Source: Ignavibacteriota bacterium
Lineage (GTDB): Bacteria; Bacteroidota; Ignavibacteria; Kapaibacteriales; UBA2268
DNA: 64,000 nt
NCBI GenBank assembly: GCA_019637995.1
Contig: JAHBUQ010000003.1
Location: 124,001-188,000, forward strand
Reading direction: 5' to 3'
Shown: positions 17,004 to 26,084 of the stretch, piece by piece
How the letters are laid out: every line of letters begins with the position of its first letter
Numbering within the stretch: the first letter of the stretch is position 1
Made by a program: the position numbers and the translations under genes
Notes under the pieces: generated by a model
Told to the model about the DNA's origin: nothing
What the model saw: only the letters and a program-made list of their open reading frames with translations
Databases searched by the model: none

Positions 17004-18050
17004 TCAAAATTCATAAATATATAAAGTTTCATCTTTGATTTTGTCATCATTATCATAGTAAGTTCGCTTCAATATATTACCATATTTATCAAATTCTCGA
17101 GTTAATTTGTAATATATCTTATCATTTTCCATGATTGTATGACCAATATGTCTATATTCGGAATCATAATAATGATAATTAATTCTTTCAATCTCATCAT
17201 TTTCGTTGTAAAATATCCATTTGGTTATATTTTCCCTATCATCCCTATACATTCTTGATTTATTTCGCATTCTATCACCATTAATGTCAACAATATCAAT
17301 ATAATTTTCAGTTAAGTTATGCACATAAATCGTATGGTAGGAAGTATCATTGTCGGAATTAAATGAAATTTCTTCAAGAATGTTACCATTTTTATCATAT
17401 TTGCAAACAGACTTACTTACATCATTACTGTCAATTCCATCTCGATATTCAATCATATTGCCTGTACTATCATATTTCATTGCATATTGGCTTTTCAAAT
17501 TATTGCTTTTATCATAAATTTGTTCTAATATTTTTTTCCCATTTGCATTTAACTTGGTAATGTGGGTTAAAAAAATCAAGTTTTGATTATCAAAAGACAA
17601 CTCTCTTTTCAAATATCCTGCCTCTTCAAAATCGATCATTAATAAATATTCAAATGTTGATGTAGAGTCTAATGATATATTCGATAACAATTCACCATTT
17701 TTACAATACTCATAAAAGTTTGAACGAAAAATTTTACCATCATCATCAATTGATTTTTCATATTTTATAATACAGCTATCATGATAGATATGATTGGCTA
17801 TTAAAAATCTATTATTATATAATGTAAATTCTATATGTTCAGTAATTTTTCCATTTTCATTGTAATAAATTATTTCAGACATTTTATTACTATGCGGTAA
17901 TTCACTATTATCATAAAATATATTCAAAACTGTACATTTCCGGTATCCGCCATGGACATCCGGTTCATTGATTGGATTCAATCTGTTCTCATGTGAAAGA
18001 GAACTGATGGAGAATAGAATAATTGTTGATATGTAAAGAATTGTTTTCAT
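17004..18050 (-). CDS. Secreted protein with YD/RHS-like short repeats
   Basis: From the ATG at 18050, preceded by a GAGG site, the protein has 348 residues and opens with a signal peptide (MKTILYISTIILFSISSLSH). The frame remains open 54 codons upstream into the OPT transporter gene, but that part is not signal-like. The body contains irregular repeats of the type 'Y-D/N-x-x-G-N/K-I-x-x': YNENGKITEHIEF, YDSTGNMIEY, YDKNGNILEEISF, YNENDEIERINY, FDKYGNILKRTYYDNDDKIK. Such YD-like repeats form extended beta-sheet shells or fibres in RHS and MORN-like secreted proteins. There is no toxin tail. It lies 67 bp downstream of the OPT gene; the function is unknown. Confidence 0.7.
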   Translation of the reverse strand: MKTILYISTIILFSISSLSHENRLNPINEPDVHGGYRKCTVLNIFYDNSELPHSNKMSEIIYYNENGKITEHIEFTLYNNRFLIANHIYHDSCIIKYEKSIDDDGKIFRSNFYEYCKNGELLSNISLDSTSTFEYLLMIDFEEAGYLKRELSFDNQNLIFLTHITKLNANGKKILEQIYDKSNNLKSQYAMKYDSTGNMIEYRDGIDSNDVSKSVCKYDKNGNILEEISFNSDNDTSYHTIYVHNLTENYIDIVDINGDRMRNKSRMYRDDRENITKWIFYNENDEIERINYHYYDSEYRHIGHTIMENDKIYYKLTREFDKYGNILKRTYYDNDDKIKDETLYIYEF

Positions 18051-18074
18051 ATTTACCTCAAATTTAAACTTCCC

Positions 18075-18104
18075 CACGCTCCACCCCTTTCGAGGTGGAG
18101 CATG
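18075..18104 (-). terminator. Strong hairpin between OPT transporter and YD-repeat gene
   Basis: GCTCCACC (18078-18085) pairs perfectly with GGTGGAGC (18094-18101) around an 8-nt loop, and two more pairs form beyond one mismatch. No T-tract follows on the minus strand, so it may be an mRNA-stabilising or weak terminator structure. It begins 14 bp after the OPT stop codon. Confidence 0.55.
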
Positions 18105-18117
18105 AGAGAAAATCAGA

Positions 18118-20142
18118 CTAATCTTCGACTTTTGCTCTGAGAGAATCCCAGATGAAGTAGGCGAGAAGTCCGAGGAATGCAAATAATGCGAGAATTTCAG
18201 AGCCGACAGCACCTTCTTCCCAAATATTGAGATTGAGATTGATGCTTGCCCAGCCCATATTATTAATAAACATTAGCAGGGCGCCGAATACACCAAAGAG
18301 TGCCGCACCGGCGATAAATCCGGAAGCAATGAGCGTACCACGCTGTTTGCGGGCATTAGCAAGTTTTGCATCCTGTGAGCTTTTACCGATATAATGGGAA
18401 ATCAATCCACCAACGATGAGCGGAGTATTTAAGTCAAGAGGAATGAACATACCCAATGCAAAAGCAAGCGGGGAAATGCCAAGCCAGTTGACAAGAAGTG
18501 CAATAATTGCACCAACTACAAAGAGCATCCATACGATTTCTGCTCCGGGAAGCATAAGCGGCTCAATTACTGCTGCCATAGCGTTTGCCTGCGGTGCTAC
18601 AAGCGGGTCAGGGAATTGCTCTGATTTTACAAAACCATACGCCTGACTTAGAATGTAAATCACCACACCTACTGTACCGGCTGAAACAAGTGTTCCAAGG
18701 AATTTCCATGATTCCTGTTTGCGAGGTGATGAACCAAGCCAGTAACCTACTTTCAAATCAGTGATAAAGCCACCTGCCATTGATAGTGCAGTACAAACAA
18801 TACCGCCAATTATGAGGGCACTGACCATACCTGTTGGTCCCTGAAGACCGGCTTGTACAAGGACGATTGATGAAATAATGAGTGTCATCAGTGTCATACC
18901 TGATACGGGGTTTGTACCCACAATAGCGATTGCATTAGCTGCTACTGTAGTAAAGAGGAATGAAATAATAACAAGCGTGGCAAGTGCAATCAATGCCTGT
19001 GACAGATTAATTTCGACACCGGTCATCAAAAATACAAATACACCAATAATTGTCAGAAGTGAGAAAATAATCACAAATGTCATTTTAAGGTCTTGTTGAG
19101 TGCGGATTTCCTCAGTTTCGCCACCGACATTTTTACCAAGTAGTCCGGCAACTGCAAGTTTGAATGCCGTTCCGATTACACCTGATGATTTTATTATGCC
19201 GATGATACCTGCCATAGCAATAGCACCGATACCAATTGGACGAACATACTGGCGGAATATATCTTCCGGGCTCATTGCCGCAAAGAAATTCACTCCGTCA
19301 GCACCTGCAATTACTCCGCCGATTGCATTAAGAAGCGGTATAAATACAAGCCACGAAAGTAAAGAACCAACTACAATTATAGTGGAAAACTTCAGACCTA
19401 CCAAATATCCGAAACTGAATATCAGGGCGCTGACATTTAACTTCATAATAATTTTTGATTTTTCTGCAAGTGCAGCACCAATCGGAACCATTTTTGAAGT
19501 TATTACCTCAGACCATAATTTCAAAGAGCCGAACATAAAATCAAACAACCCGCCAATCAGCCCGCTACTGATAAGAATGCCCGCCTGTGAGCCACCTTTT
19601 TCGCCGGTGATGAGGATTTCTGTCGTGGCAGTAGCTTCCGGAAACGGAAATTTTCCGTGCATATCCTTAACAAAATACTTTCTGAAAGGAATCAGGAATA
19701 GTATCCCCAGAAAACCACCAAGTAATGATGAGAAAAATATCTGGAAGAAGCTAACCTGAATCTCCGGATATTTATACTGTAAAATATATAATCCCGGTAT
19801 TGTAAAAATGGCACCGGCAACAATTACACCGGAACTTGCACCAATTGACTGAATGATTACATTCTGTCCTAAAGGATTTTTAACTTTAAAAAATGTAGAG
19901 GCGCCAACTGCAATAATTGAAATCGGAATTGCTGCCTCAAAAACCTGCCCAATCTTTAGTCCTGAGAATGCTGCTGCTGCCGAAAAAATAACAGCCATCA
20001 GCAAACCCATACCGACTGACCAGGGTGTAACTTCAGGAAATACCTTGTTTGCAGGCATTACGGGTAAATACTCTTCACCCGGTTTAAGCTCGCGGTAAGC
20101 ATTTTCAGGCAAACCGCTTTTGTCTAATGAACTATGTTCCAT
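18118..20142 (-). CDS. OPT-family oligopeptide transporter
   Basis: This 674-residue polytopic membrane protein has roughly 14-16 hydrophobic segments. The N-terminal part ('PEVTPWSVGMGLLMAVIFSA', AFSGLKIGQVFEAAIPISII), the GKFPFPEATATTEILITGEK signature and the C-terminal 'ARKQRGTLIASGFIAGAALF' are typical of the bacterial OPT (oligopeptide transporter, EspB/YgxA-like) family, which imports small peptides using a cation gradient. The ATG is preceded by AGGA. It lies 33 bp downstream of peptidase T on the same strand, so import and intracellular cleavage of di/tripeptides are probably co-expressed. Metal-chelate transport is a known alternative role for OPT proteins but the pepT pairing favours peptides. 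Confidence 0.9.
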   Translation of the reverse strand: MEHSSLDKSGLPENAYRELKPGEEYLPVMPANKVFPEVTPWSVGMGLLMAVIFSAAAAFSGLKIGQVFEAAIPISIIAVGASTFFKVKNPLGQNVIIQSIGASSGVIVAGAIFTIPGLYILQYKYPEIQVSFFQIFFSSLLGGFLGILFLIPFRKYFVKDMHGKFPFPEATATTEILITGEKGGSQAGILISSGLIGGLFDFMFGSLKLWSEVITSKMVPIGAALAEKSKIIMKLNVSALIFSFGYLVGLKFSTIIVVGSLLSWLVFIPLLNAIGGVIAGADGVNFFAAMSPEDIFRQYVRPIGIGAIAMAGIIGIIKSSGVIGTAFKLAVAGLLGKNVGGETEEIRTQQDLKMTFVIIFSLLTIIGVFVFLMTGVEINLSQALIALATLVIISFLFTTVAANAIAIVGTNPVSGMTLMTLIISSIVLVQAGLQGPTGMVSALIIGGIVCTALSMAGGFITDLKVGYWLGSSPRKQESWKFLGTLVSAGTVGVVIYILSQAYGFVKSEQFPDPLVAPQANAMAAVIEPLMLPGAEIVWMLFVVGAIIALLVNWLGISPLAFALGMFIPLDLNTPLIVGGLISHYIGKSSQDAKLANARKQRGTLIASGFIAGAALFGVFGALLMFINNMGWASINLNLNIWEEGAVGSEILALFAFLGLLAYFIWDSLRAKVED

Positions 20143-20175
20143 GTACGTTCCTGTAAATAATACTGTTAGTGAATA

Positions 20176-21429
20176 TTAACGTTTCTTTTCAACCCAAATC
20201 TGTACTAAATTAATTATGGTTTCGACAGATTTAACCAGCGCATCAACTGAAACCCATTCAGTTTTGCTGTGGAAATTCTGCCCACCGGTATAAATATTAG
20301 GAGTAGGCAAGCCCATTGCTGTCAGACGGCTGCCATCAGTACCACCGCGGATTGGATTCCAGTATGGTTCAACTCCGGAGCGAACTGCTGCTTCCCAAAG
20401 ATAATCAAGTCCGTGTGGCTGCGCTTCAAGTAAATCGAGCATATTGCGGTAGTATTCAATAACCTCAACTTCAAATCTTACTTTTGGATGATTTTCCTGC
20501 ACTTTGGCAACAATTTCTTCCATCATTTGCTTCTGTACGTCCAACCCTTCAGTTTTGAAATCACGAAAAAGAAGCTGAAGCTCTGAATAGTCAACAGAAC
20601 CGGTAACTTTATGCGGATGAATATATGGTTCGTAACCTTCGGTAGTTTCAGGTGCCATATCACGCGGAGTAAGAGCAATAACATCAGCGATAGCACGAAG
20701 AGAATTTACCATGATATTTTTTCCGAATCCGGGATGAATATCACGTCCGTATGCTTTTACTATGCAGGCATTTGCACTGAAAGTTTCCTTGTTGATTTCA
20801 CCGGGCATTTCGCCGTCAATTGTATAAGCATATTCGCAGTTGAATTTTGCTACATCAAAATGATTTGCGCCACGACCAATTTCCTCATCAGGAGTAAAAC
20901 CGATGCGTATATCACCATGAATAATCTGAGGATTATTCATAAAATATTCCGCTGCCATCATAATTGCTGCAACACCGGATTTATCATCAGAACCAAGTAA
21001 AGTGGTTCCATCAGTTGTAACCAAAGTATGCCCAATGCACTTATTCATAGCCGGACATTCTGAAACCTTGATTATGACATTGTTATCAGCCGGAAGGACA
21101 ATATCTCCACCCTGATAATTTTCAATAATTTGAGGTTTGACATTAGCACCGGTTGTATCAGGCGAAGTATCCACGTGAGCAACAAAACCTACAGCGGGGA
21201 CTTTGCCGTAAGCAGGGTCATCAGCGGGAATATTTGATGGAATTGTAGCATAGACATAGCATTTATCATCAATTTCAACATCTTTGATGCCCATTACTTT
21301 CAGCTCATCAACGAGGAGATTAGCAAGGTCGAATTGTTTTTGAGTGCTGGGGGTTTCATTAACAGCCGGGTCTGACTGAGTGTCAATTTTCACATATCTT
21401 AAGAGCTTTTCTAAAACTTGTTGCTTCAT
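20176..21429 (-). CDS. pepT: Peptidase T (tripeptide aminopeptidase)
   Basis: This 417-residue zinc aminopeptidase of family M20B removes the N-terminal residue from tripeptides. The metal ligands sit in 'FVAHVDTSPDTTGANVKP' (His/Asp), TTLLGSDDKSGVAAIM (bridging Asp), FTPDEEIGRG (catalytic Glu and Glu ligand), TIDGEMPGE (Asp) and YTGGQNFHSKTEW (His). The Arg-Gly-Gly-Thr-Asp loop (IRGGTDGSRLTAMGLPTPN) is also present. The length agrees with E. coli PepT (about 408). No signal peptide, so cytosolic. It is transcribed with the OPT transporter 33 bp downstream. Confidence 0.95.
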   Translation of the reverse strand: MKQQVLEKLLRYVKIDTQSDPAVNETPSTQKQFDLANLLVDELKVMGIKDVEIDDKCYVYATIPSNIPADDPAYGKVPAVGFVAHVDTSPDTTGANVKPQIIENYQGGDIVLPADNNVIIKVSECPAMNKCIGHTLVTTDGTTLLGSDDKSGVAAIMMAAEYFMNNPQIIHGDIRIGFTPDEEIGRGANHFDVAKFNCEYAYTIDGEMPGEINKETFSANACIVKAYGRDIHPGFGKNIMVNSLRAIADVIALTPRDMAPETTEGYEPYIHPHKVTGSVDYSELQLLFRDFKTEGLDVQKQMMEEIVAKVQENHPKVRFEVEVIEYYRNMLDLLEAQPHGLDYLWEAAVRSGVEPYWNPIRGGTDGSRLTAMGLPTPNIYTGGQNFHSKTEWVSVDALVKSVETIINLVQIWVEKKR

Positions 21430-21490
21430 ACAAAAACCTATTTTAAAATTTGAAATTAAAAAAATTACAAATTAACTTTTTTTAACTTGC

Positions 21491-21509
21491 TTAACAAATT
21501 TTTTGTTAA
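21491..21509. promoter_or_regulatory. AT-rich inverted repeat in divergent promoter region
   Basis: TTAACAAA and TTTGTTAA flank a 3-nt centre, forming a perfect palindromic site 62 bp upstream of pepT. A further TTTTTGTTAAAAA copy occurs at 21531-21543. It could be an operator for pepT-OPT or simply an AT-rich promoter feature. Confidence 0.3.
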
Positions 21510-21657
21510 AAATTGATTGTTTTAAATCACTTTTTGTTAAAAAAAATGAAATTATCAATATTCGAACATTATTTTCAATTAAATGCACAGAATAAGAAAT
21601 ATATTCAAAAAAAATAGTATTTTTGAATTATCTGTAATTTCGTATTAGGAAATTGTT

Positions 21658-22137
21658 ATGAATGATAAAATTTTAAAATTTTTGGAAAAATCCTTAAAAA
21701 TTGAGGATTCCGGAGTCAATTTTTTCTCAAAATCTGCAAGGAGATTTAGCCGGATTTCCGAGTTGAAAGTTTACTTCGAAACATTTGCACGCACTAAGGT
21801 CAGCCATAAGGCATTTATGCACGAGCTGACATCTAATTATAAAAATCATCAATTAAAGATTAAGAAAGATACTATTTCGGATTTTGATATATCCGGTTTA
21901 GAAAGCTTGCTTGATGATGTATCCGTAGTTGGTGACCATAGTCTGCCGGAAGATATTTTGAAATCAGCATTTAATTATTTGAACATTACTATAAAATTAT
22001 ATTCTAAACTTTCAGCTACTTTTGGTTTCGATGAATCGTTCAATAAAATGTCAGCAGAGAGCAAACTGGTTTTTGATGTTGTCAAGAAGCATATTCATGA
22101 GTTTACTGAAGAAATCCGATTTTATGGATATGAATAA
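21658..22137 (+). CDS. Ferritin-like four-helix protein (rubrerythrin-related), degenerate
   Basis: This 159-residue all-helical protein has no signal peptide. Helix 1 (LKFLEKSLKIEDSGVNFFSK) and helix 2 (KVYFETFARTKVSHKAFMHE) mirror the rubrerythrin pattern 'E-x-x-G-x-x-(F/Y)-Y..L-A-x-x-E-x-x-H'. However, the metal-binding Glu before the His is replaced (TKVSH), so a diiron site is doubtful. The C-terminal pair of helices (FNYLNITIKLYSKLSATFGF, 'KLVFDVVKKHIHEFTEEIRF') completes a bundle. It may be a non-metal ferritin-fold protein. Divergent from pepT; a hairpin follows its stop. Confidence 0.55.
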   Translation: MNDKILKFLEKSLKIEDSGVNFFSKSARRFSRISELKVYFETFARTKVSHKAFMHELTSNYKNHQLKIKKDTISDFDISGLESLLDDVSVVGDHSLPEDILKSAFNYLNITIKLYSKLSATFGFDESFNKMSAESKLVFDVVKKHIHEFTEEIRFYGYE

Positions 22138-22138
22138 T

Positions 22139-22180
22139 AAAAAACCACAGCCGTAAAAAAATTGCTGACTGTGGTTTATC
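22139..22180. terminator. Hairpin after ferritin-like gene
   Basis: AAACCACAG (22142-22150) pairs perfectly with CTGTGGTTT (22169-22177). The run TTTTTT lies on the minus-strand side, and only three T lie on the plus side, so termination in the plus direction may be partial. It starts 4 bp after the stop at 22137. Confidence 0.6.
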
Positions 22181-22195
22181 AAAAGGAGTAGAACT

Positions 22196-22225
22196 ATGTT
22201 ATTATTTAATACGTTCATAAACTAG
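22196..22225 (+). other. Possible leader mini-ORF (9 codons)
   Basis: ATG at 22196 opens MLLFNTFIN followed by TAG. It is preceded by AAAAGGAG at an ideal 7-nt spacing, stronger than most ribosome sites in the window. It ends 15 bp before the DUF481 gene, so it could be a leader peptide or a coupling ORF; it may equally be chance. Confidence 0.25.
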
Positions 22226-22240
22226 AAAAAGTTTCAAAAA

Positions 22241-23032
22241 ATGAAAATTCTGTATAATCGGTTAATTGAATTTGTCTTATTATTAACTTTAATGATTTTA
22301 CTATTTTCTGTCAAGTCTTATAGCCAAAAAAATACTGAAAAGTTCCGTGATTTCAAAGCTGATGGATTTTATCATTCTATAAATTTATCTGCAAATCTTA
22401 AAATGGGAAACGAGGAATTTTACAAATATCAGGGTGATTATCGAATAGACCTTTACCAACCCAATTTCATAACTTATCTGGTTGGAAATATCGAATACAA
22501 GGAGGGTAACAGAAGCCTGATAACAAACAAAGGTTTTGCACATTGGAGATTGATTTTGAATAAAGATAAATTTGCAGAGCCTGAAATATTTTCTCAAATT
22601 GAGTATAATGATTTTATAAGCCTCAAAGAACGATTTGTTGGAGGTGGCGGGCTTAGAATTAATCCATTTAATAAGTCAGCAAGTGATTCAATCCATAAAA
22701 TTACTGTCGAATTTGGAATAGGATTTATGTATGAGTATGAAGAAGTCGCAGATACAGCCAAACCTCTTACTAAATACATTCGTTCAACAAATTTTTTGAG
22801 TCTGCGATATACGTTTCAGGATAATGTAAATATTTTTTCAGTTACATATTTTCAACCCTATTTAGGAAATATTTCAGATTTCAGGCTGTTACACGAATCG
22901 AGATTTTCAGTATCAATAAATAAATTTCTTGCATTCTTTGTTTCAGGTATCTATCGCTTCGACAATGAACCCCCGACCGGTCTTAAAAAATATGATTTTG
23001 AATTGCAAAATGGAATAACTATTAATTTTTAA
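22241..23032 (+). CDS. DUF481 family outer-membrane protein
   Basis: This 263-residue protein has a hydrophobic signal segment (LIEFVLLLTLMILLFSVKSY ending SYSQ). The body shows the alternating beta pattern of the DUF481 (YdiY-like) barrel family: 'HSINLSANLKMGNEEFYKYQ', 'GFAHWRLILNKDKFAEPEIF', 'ERFVGGGGLRIN', 'VEFGIGFMYEYEE'. Family members are small beta-barrel outer-membrane proteins, some induced by salt or stress. It ends in a terminal strand NGITINF with C-terminal Phe, as expected for a BAM-inserted barrel. The following gene begins 1 bp after its stop. Confidence 0.78.
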   Translation: MKILYNRLIEFVLLLTLMILLFSVKSYSQKNTEKFRDFKADGFYHSINLSANLKMGNEEFYKYQGDYRIDLYQPNFITYLVGNIEYKEGNRSLITNKGFAHWRLILNKDKFAEPEIFSQIEYNDFISLKERFVGGGGLRINPFNKSASDSIHKITVEFGIGFMYEYEEVADTAKPLTKYIRSTNFLSLRYTFQDNVNIFSVTYFQPYLGNISDFRLLHESRFSVSINKFLAFFVSGIYRFDNEPPTGLKKYDFELQNGITINF

Positions 23033-23033
23033 A

Positions 23034-23258
23034 ATGATCGAAAGAAAAGTAAAATATTATCATGTAACATCTGACCCAATAGCAATCGAAAGGAAGATTC
23101 GGCTTACTAAAGCACTTGTGCCTGTAATGAAGCAAAAAATGCAAGCCCCACTCAAAAATCTGGGACTTGCATTCAAAATCAATCATTTGAATATTTTAGC
23201 TAAAAAGATAGAAATCAACAGATTAACGGCACTTTTAAGACATTATCTTGATTTATAA
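23034..23258 (+). CDS. Small basic hypothetical protein
   Basis: This 74-residue protein is rich in Lys/Arg and Leu/Ile, with no signal peptide, membrane segment or recognised motif. The ATG lies 1 bp after the stop of the DUF481 gene, which suggests translational coupling. Its 3' end overlaps the converging recQ gene by 6 bp. It could be a genuine small protein with an amphipathic helical C-terminus (NILAKKIEINRLTALLRHYL). I cannot exclude a non-coding frame. Confidence 0.5.
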   Translation: MIERKVKYYHVTSDPIAIERKIRLTKALVPVMKQKMQAPLKNLGLAFKINHLNILAKKIEINRLTALLRHYLDL

Positions 23259-25859
23259 AATACCTAAGTCATTTTTGGCAAAGGCATATGCCATTTTCAT
23301 AATTGGTGGCTCAATATCAATTGCTAGTTTAGATTGTAAATCTCGCTGACCCAAGTCAGGATTTTTCTTAATACATGCTTTAACCTGCCGATAAATTGTA
23401 TCCGGTACAAGCTCTTTCCTTGGCAGGTCATAACCTGCTTCAAGTATTTCTACAACATAATTAGCCATCATAAGCGAATTACCTGCAAAAAGTCTTGTTT
23501 TTATTTTGTCAAAGTCTTCTCCCTGCTCCAGCAGTCTTAATGCATCTTTTGCAACTTTTGATACTTTTTGTTCTTTTGGATTTAATTTAATTTTTGCTAA
23601 TTCCTGTAAAAATATTTTAGCAAATTTTTGCACAAATAATTGACTTACACCAGAAACATTCTTAAGGTCATATTCTGTTTCAGGCATTACTTCAGCTATC
23701 TTGCGCATTGCGACATCACTTATAATGCCACGTGGAACTACTCCTGCATTTTCAGCGATTTCGCGTCTTAATGTGACTAATTTATTGAAAATCATTTCGC
23801 TTTTAGTTTTTACTTTTTCGGGTCTCGCCATGGTTCTAGATTGCTCCGGTAATTGCTTTAAAAATTCTTCACCAGCTTTGGTTATATATATTTTACTTTT
23901 ATTTGCTTTTTGAAATTCTACTAATCTCTTCTCATTTAGACTGTTAAGCAAGTTATTTATGAAATCGTCAGGTTTAAAATTCAATAAAATATTTGGAAAT
24001 TTTCTGCTGACACCTGCTAAAACATTTTCTTCAAAGTAAACTTTTATGTCAGACAGCTTAACGCTATTTTTGTTCTCAACTAAAAACTTTAGAACATATA
24101 ACTCGAAATTTTCATAATTATTGGAAGACGAATTTACAGTATTTTTAATTTTATTTGATTTGCAAGAAGAACATCTTCCACAATTTCCCTTGAAATCATC
24201 ATCATTAAAATATTCGAGAATGAAGTTCCTTTTGCAATCATTAGTTAATCCATAACGAATTACCTGATCTAACTTCTTAATTGCGTGGACGCATCTTTTT
24301 TGTATTTTCTCAAAATCAATATTGATTTCATCCGAACTATGAATAAAATTATTCAGGAAGTAACTTTCCTCACTACTTTTGGAAAAATAAGAAACCATTC
24401 CAAGCATTTGCATTGATTTGATAAGTTCATCAAAATCACTTTTGGGTATTGATTGCTTAACAATAATATCTTTGATATTTAAACTGACTTTTCTTGAAAA
24501 AACATCCGGATTAACACTTCTTAACAGTGCTTCAAGAGCTGCTTTACGCTCATCAGAGGAATTTGCGTAATACTCGTGAATTCTATCCTTTGATGTCCCG
24601 ATGAAAATTTCTGAACTATTATGATAATATCCTCTTGCGATGACCTCATTTCTTTCCAATAAACCAAAAATTGATTTGACAGTCCTGAAATCCATACTTA
24701 ATTTATTTGCCAGGTTCAGCGGGTCAGGTATATTATAATTTTCGGATTCAGCTGCTGAAGCATTTGTAAAACCTGAAGAAATTTCGGATAAAACTTTGTC
24801 CACATCCTTCTTAACAGGATATGTAGATTTGATAAAAAATTCTGGTAAATCTTTATCACTTTCATTATAAAGTAACCAGCAGTCAGAATGTTTGCCGTCT
24901 CTTCCTGCTCGACCTGCTTCCTGATAATATGCTTCAATTGTAAGTGGATAATCAACGTGAATTACATTTCGAACATCAGACTTATCAATGCCCATACCAA
25001 AAGCATTTGTTGCAACTATGACTTTTATTTTGCCTGAAATAAATCTTTCCTGTACGGCATTTCTTAGCAACACTTTCATTCCGGCATGATATGATTCTGC
25101 TTTAATTCCTGATTTTCTTAGTTCTTCTGCAAAATATTCCACTCTCTTTCGAGAGCCTGCATAGATAATTGTTGAGCCATCGCTTATCCCGGAAACTATC
25201 TCAGAAATTCGTTCAACTTTATCATATACTTTTTCGGTGTGATATGATAAATTAGTTCTGTCGAATCCTTTGACAAACTTTTTCGGATTATTCATCTTTA
25301 GCGATGACACAATATCATCCTGTACTTCCATTGTTGCTGTCGCAGTTAATGCAAGAACCGGACATCTTGGAATGAAATCGAATATTTTATTGATATTTTG
25401 ATAAGATGGTCTGAAATCATGTCCCCATTCCGATATACAGTGCGCCTCGTCAATGGCGATGAACGATATGTTCATATTTTGTAAAAGGCTCAGAAAATAT
25501 TTATTGACAAGCCTTTCAGGAGCAACATAAACCAGTTTATAATAGCCTTCAGATGCTCTTGCAAGTCTATTGTTAATTTCGTCATAAGGTAATGTGCTGT
25601 TTATTGATGTTGCTCTGATATTCCCGGAAATCAGAGTGTCAACCTGATCTTTCATCAATGCAATTAATGGCGACACTACCAAAACAGTTCCGGGCATAAT
25701 CATAGCAGGAAGTTGATAACAAATTGATTTACCGCCACCGGTTGGCATTACCGCAAGAGTATCATTACAATTCAGCACTGAACTAATTACTTCTTCCTGC
25801 CCGGACCTGAAAGTATCGAAACCGAAATATTTTTTTAGCATTATGCCGAGCTGATTCAT
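23253..25859 (-). CDS. recQ: ATP-dependent DNA helicase RecQ
   Basis: This protein has 868 residues from the ATG at 25859; the frame is open 15 codons further but MNQLGIMLKKYFGFDTFRSG is the canonical RecQ start. Motif I is AVMPTGGGKSICYQLPA, motif II AIDEAHCISEWGHDFRP and motif VI EAYYQEAGRAGRDGK. The zinc domain reads CKRNFILEYF..CGRCSSC, with four Cys. A winged-helix domain, an HRDC-like region (about 640-730) and a C-terminal HTH region follow, so it is a long RecQ with extra C-terminal domains rather than the 600-residue E. coli form. It unwinds DNA 3'-5' in recombination and repair. Confidence 0.93.
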   Translation of the reverse strand: MNQLGIMLKKYFGFDTFRSGQEEVISSVLNCNDTLAVMPTGGGKSICYQLPAMIMPGTVLVVSPLIALMKDQVDTLISGNIRATSINSTLPYDEINNRLARASEGYYKLVYVAPERLVNKYFLSLLQNMNISFIAIDEAHCISEWGHDFRPSYQNINKIFDFIPRCPVLALTATATMEVQDDIVSSLKMNNPKKFVKGFDRTNLSYHTEKVYDKVERISEIVSGISDGSTIIYAGSRKRVEYFAEELRKSGIKAESYHAGMKVLLRNAVQERFISGKIKVIVATNAFGMGIDKSDVRNVIHVDYPLTIEAYYQEAGRAGRDGKHSDCWLLYNESDKDLPEFFIKSTYPVKKDVDKVLSEISSGFTNASAAESENYNIPDPLNLANKLSMDFRTVKSIFGLLERNEVIARGYYHNSSEIFIGTSKDRIHEYYANSSDERKAALEALLRSVNPDVFSRKVSLNIKDIIVKQSIPKSDFDELIKSMQMLGMVSYFSKSSEESYFLNNFIHSSDEINIDFEKIQKRCVHAIKKLDQVIRYGLTNDCKRNFILEYFNDDDFKGNCGRCSSCKSNKIKNTVNSSSNNYENFELYVLKFLVENKNSVKLSDIKVYFEENVLAGVSRKFPNILLNFKPDDFINNLLNSLNEKRLVEFQKANKSKIYITKAGEEFLKQLPEQSRTMARPEKVKTKSEMIFNKLVTLRREIAENAGVVPRGIISDVAMRKIAEVMPETEYDLKNVSGVSQLFVQKFAKIFLQELAKIKLNPKEQKVSKVAKDALRLLEQGEDFDKIKTRLFAGNSLMMANYVVEILEAGYDLPRKELVPDTIYRQVKACIKKNPDLGQRDLQSKLAIDIEPPIMKMAYAFAKNDLGIL

Positions 25860-26084
25860 TTGTAATTTTGATTGTTGAATAAAAATGTTTGCAAAAATAC
25901 ACAAAATTATTCAAGTAATATTGAAACAAATGAAATAAGATGGTTTTATTACATCAAAATTTTTCAACAATTGAATTTGCAAAAAATTTATTTCACAGTC
26001 AATAGTTATATAAATATTGAATTTCTGTTTTTTTTAAAAAGTATAATATTTTTTCCAATTTCAAAGAATTGATTTTTAAATATC

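Noticed and set aside
19100..19759. A 219-codon open frame on the plus strand antisense to the OPT transporter
   Set aside because: It mirrors the codon pattern of the transporter, is rich in Pro/Ile/Ser with no recognisable fold, and has no ribosome site; it is an opposite-strand shadow.
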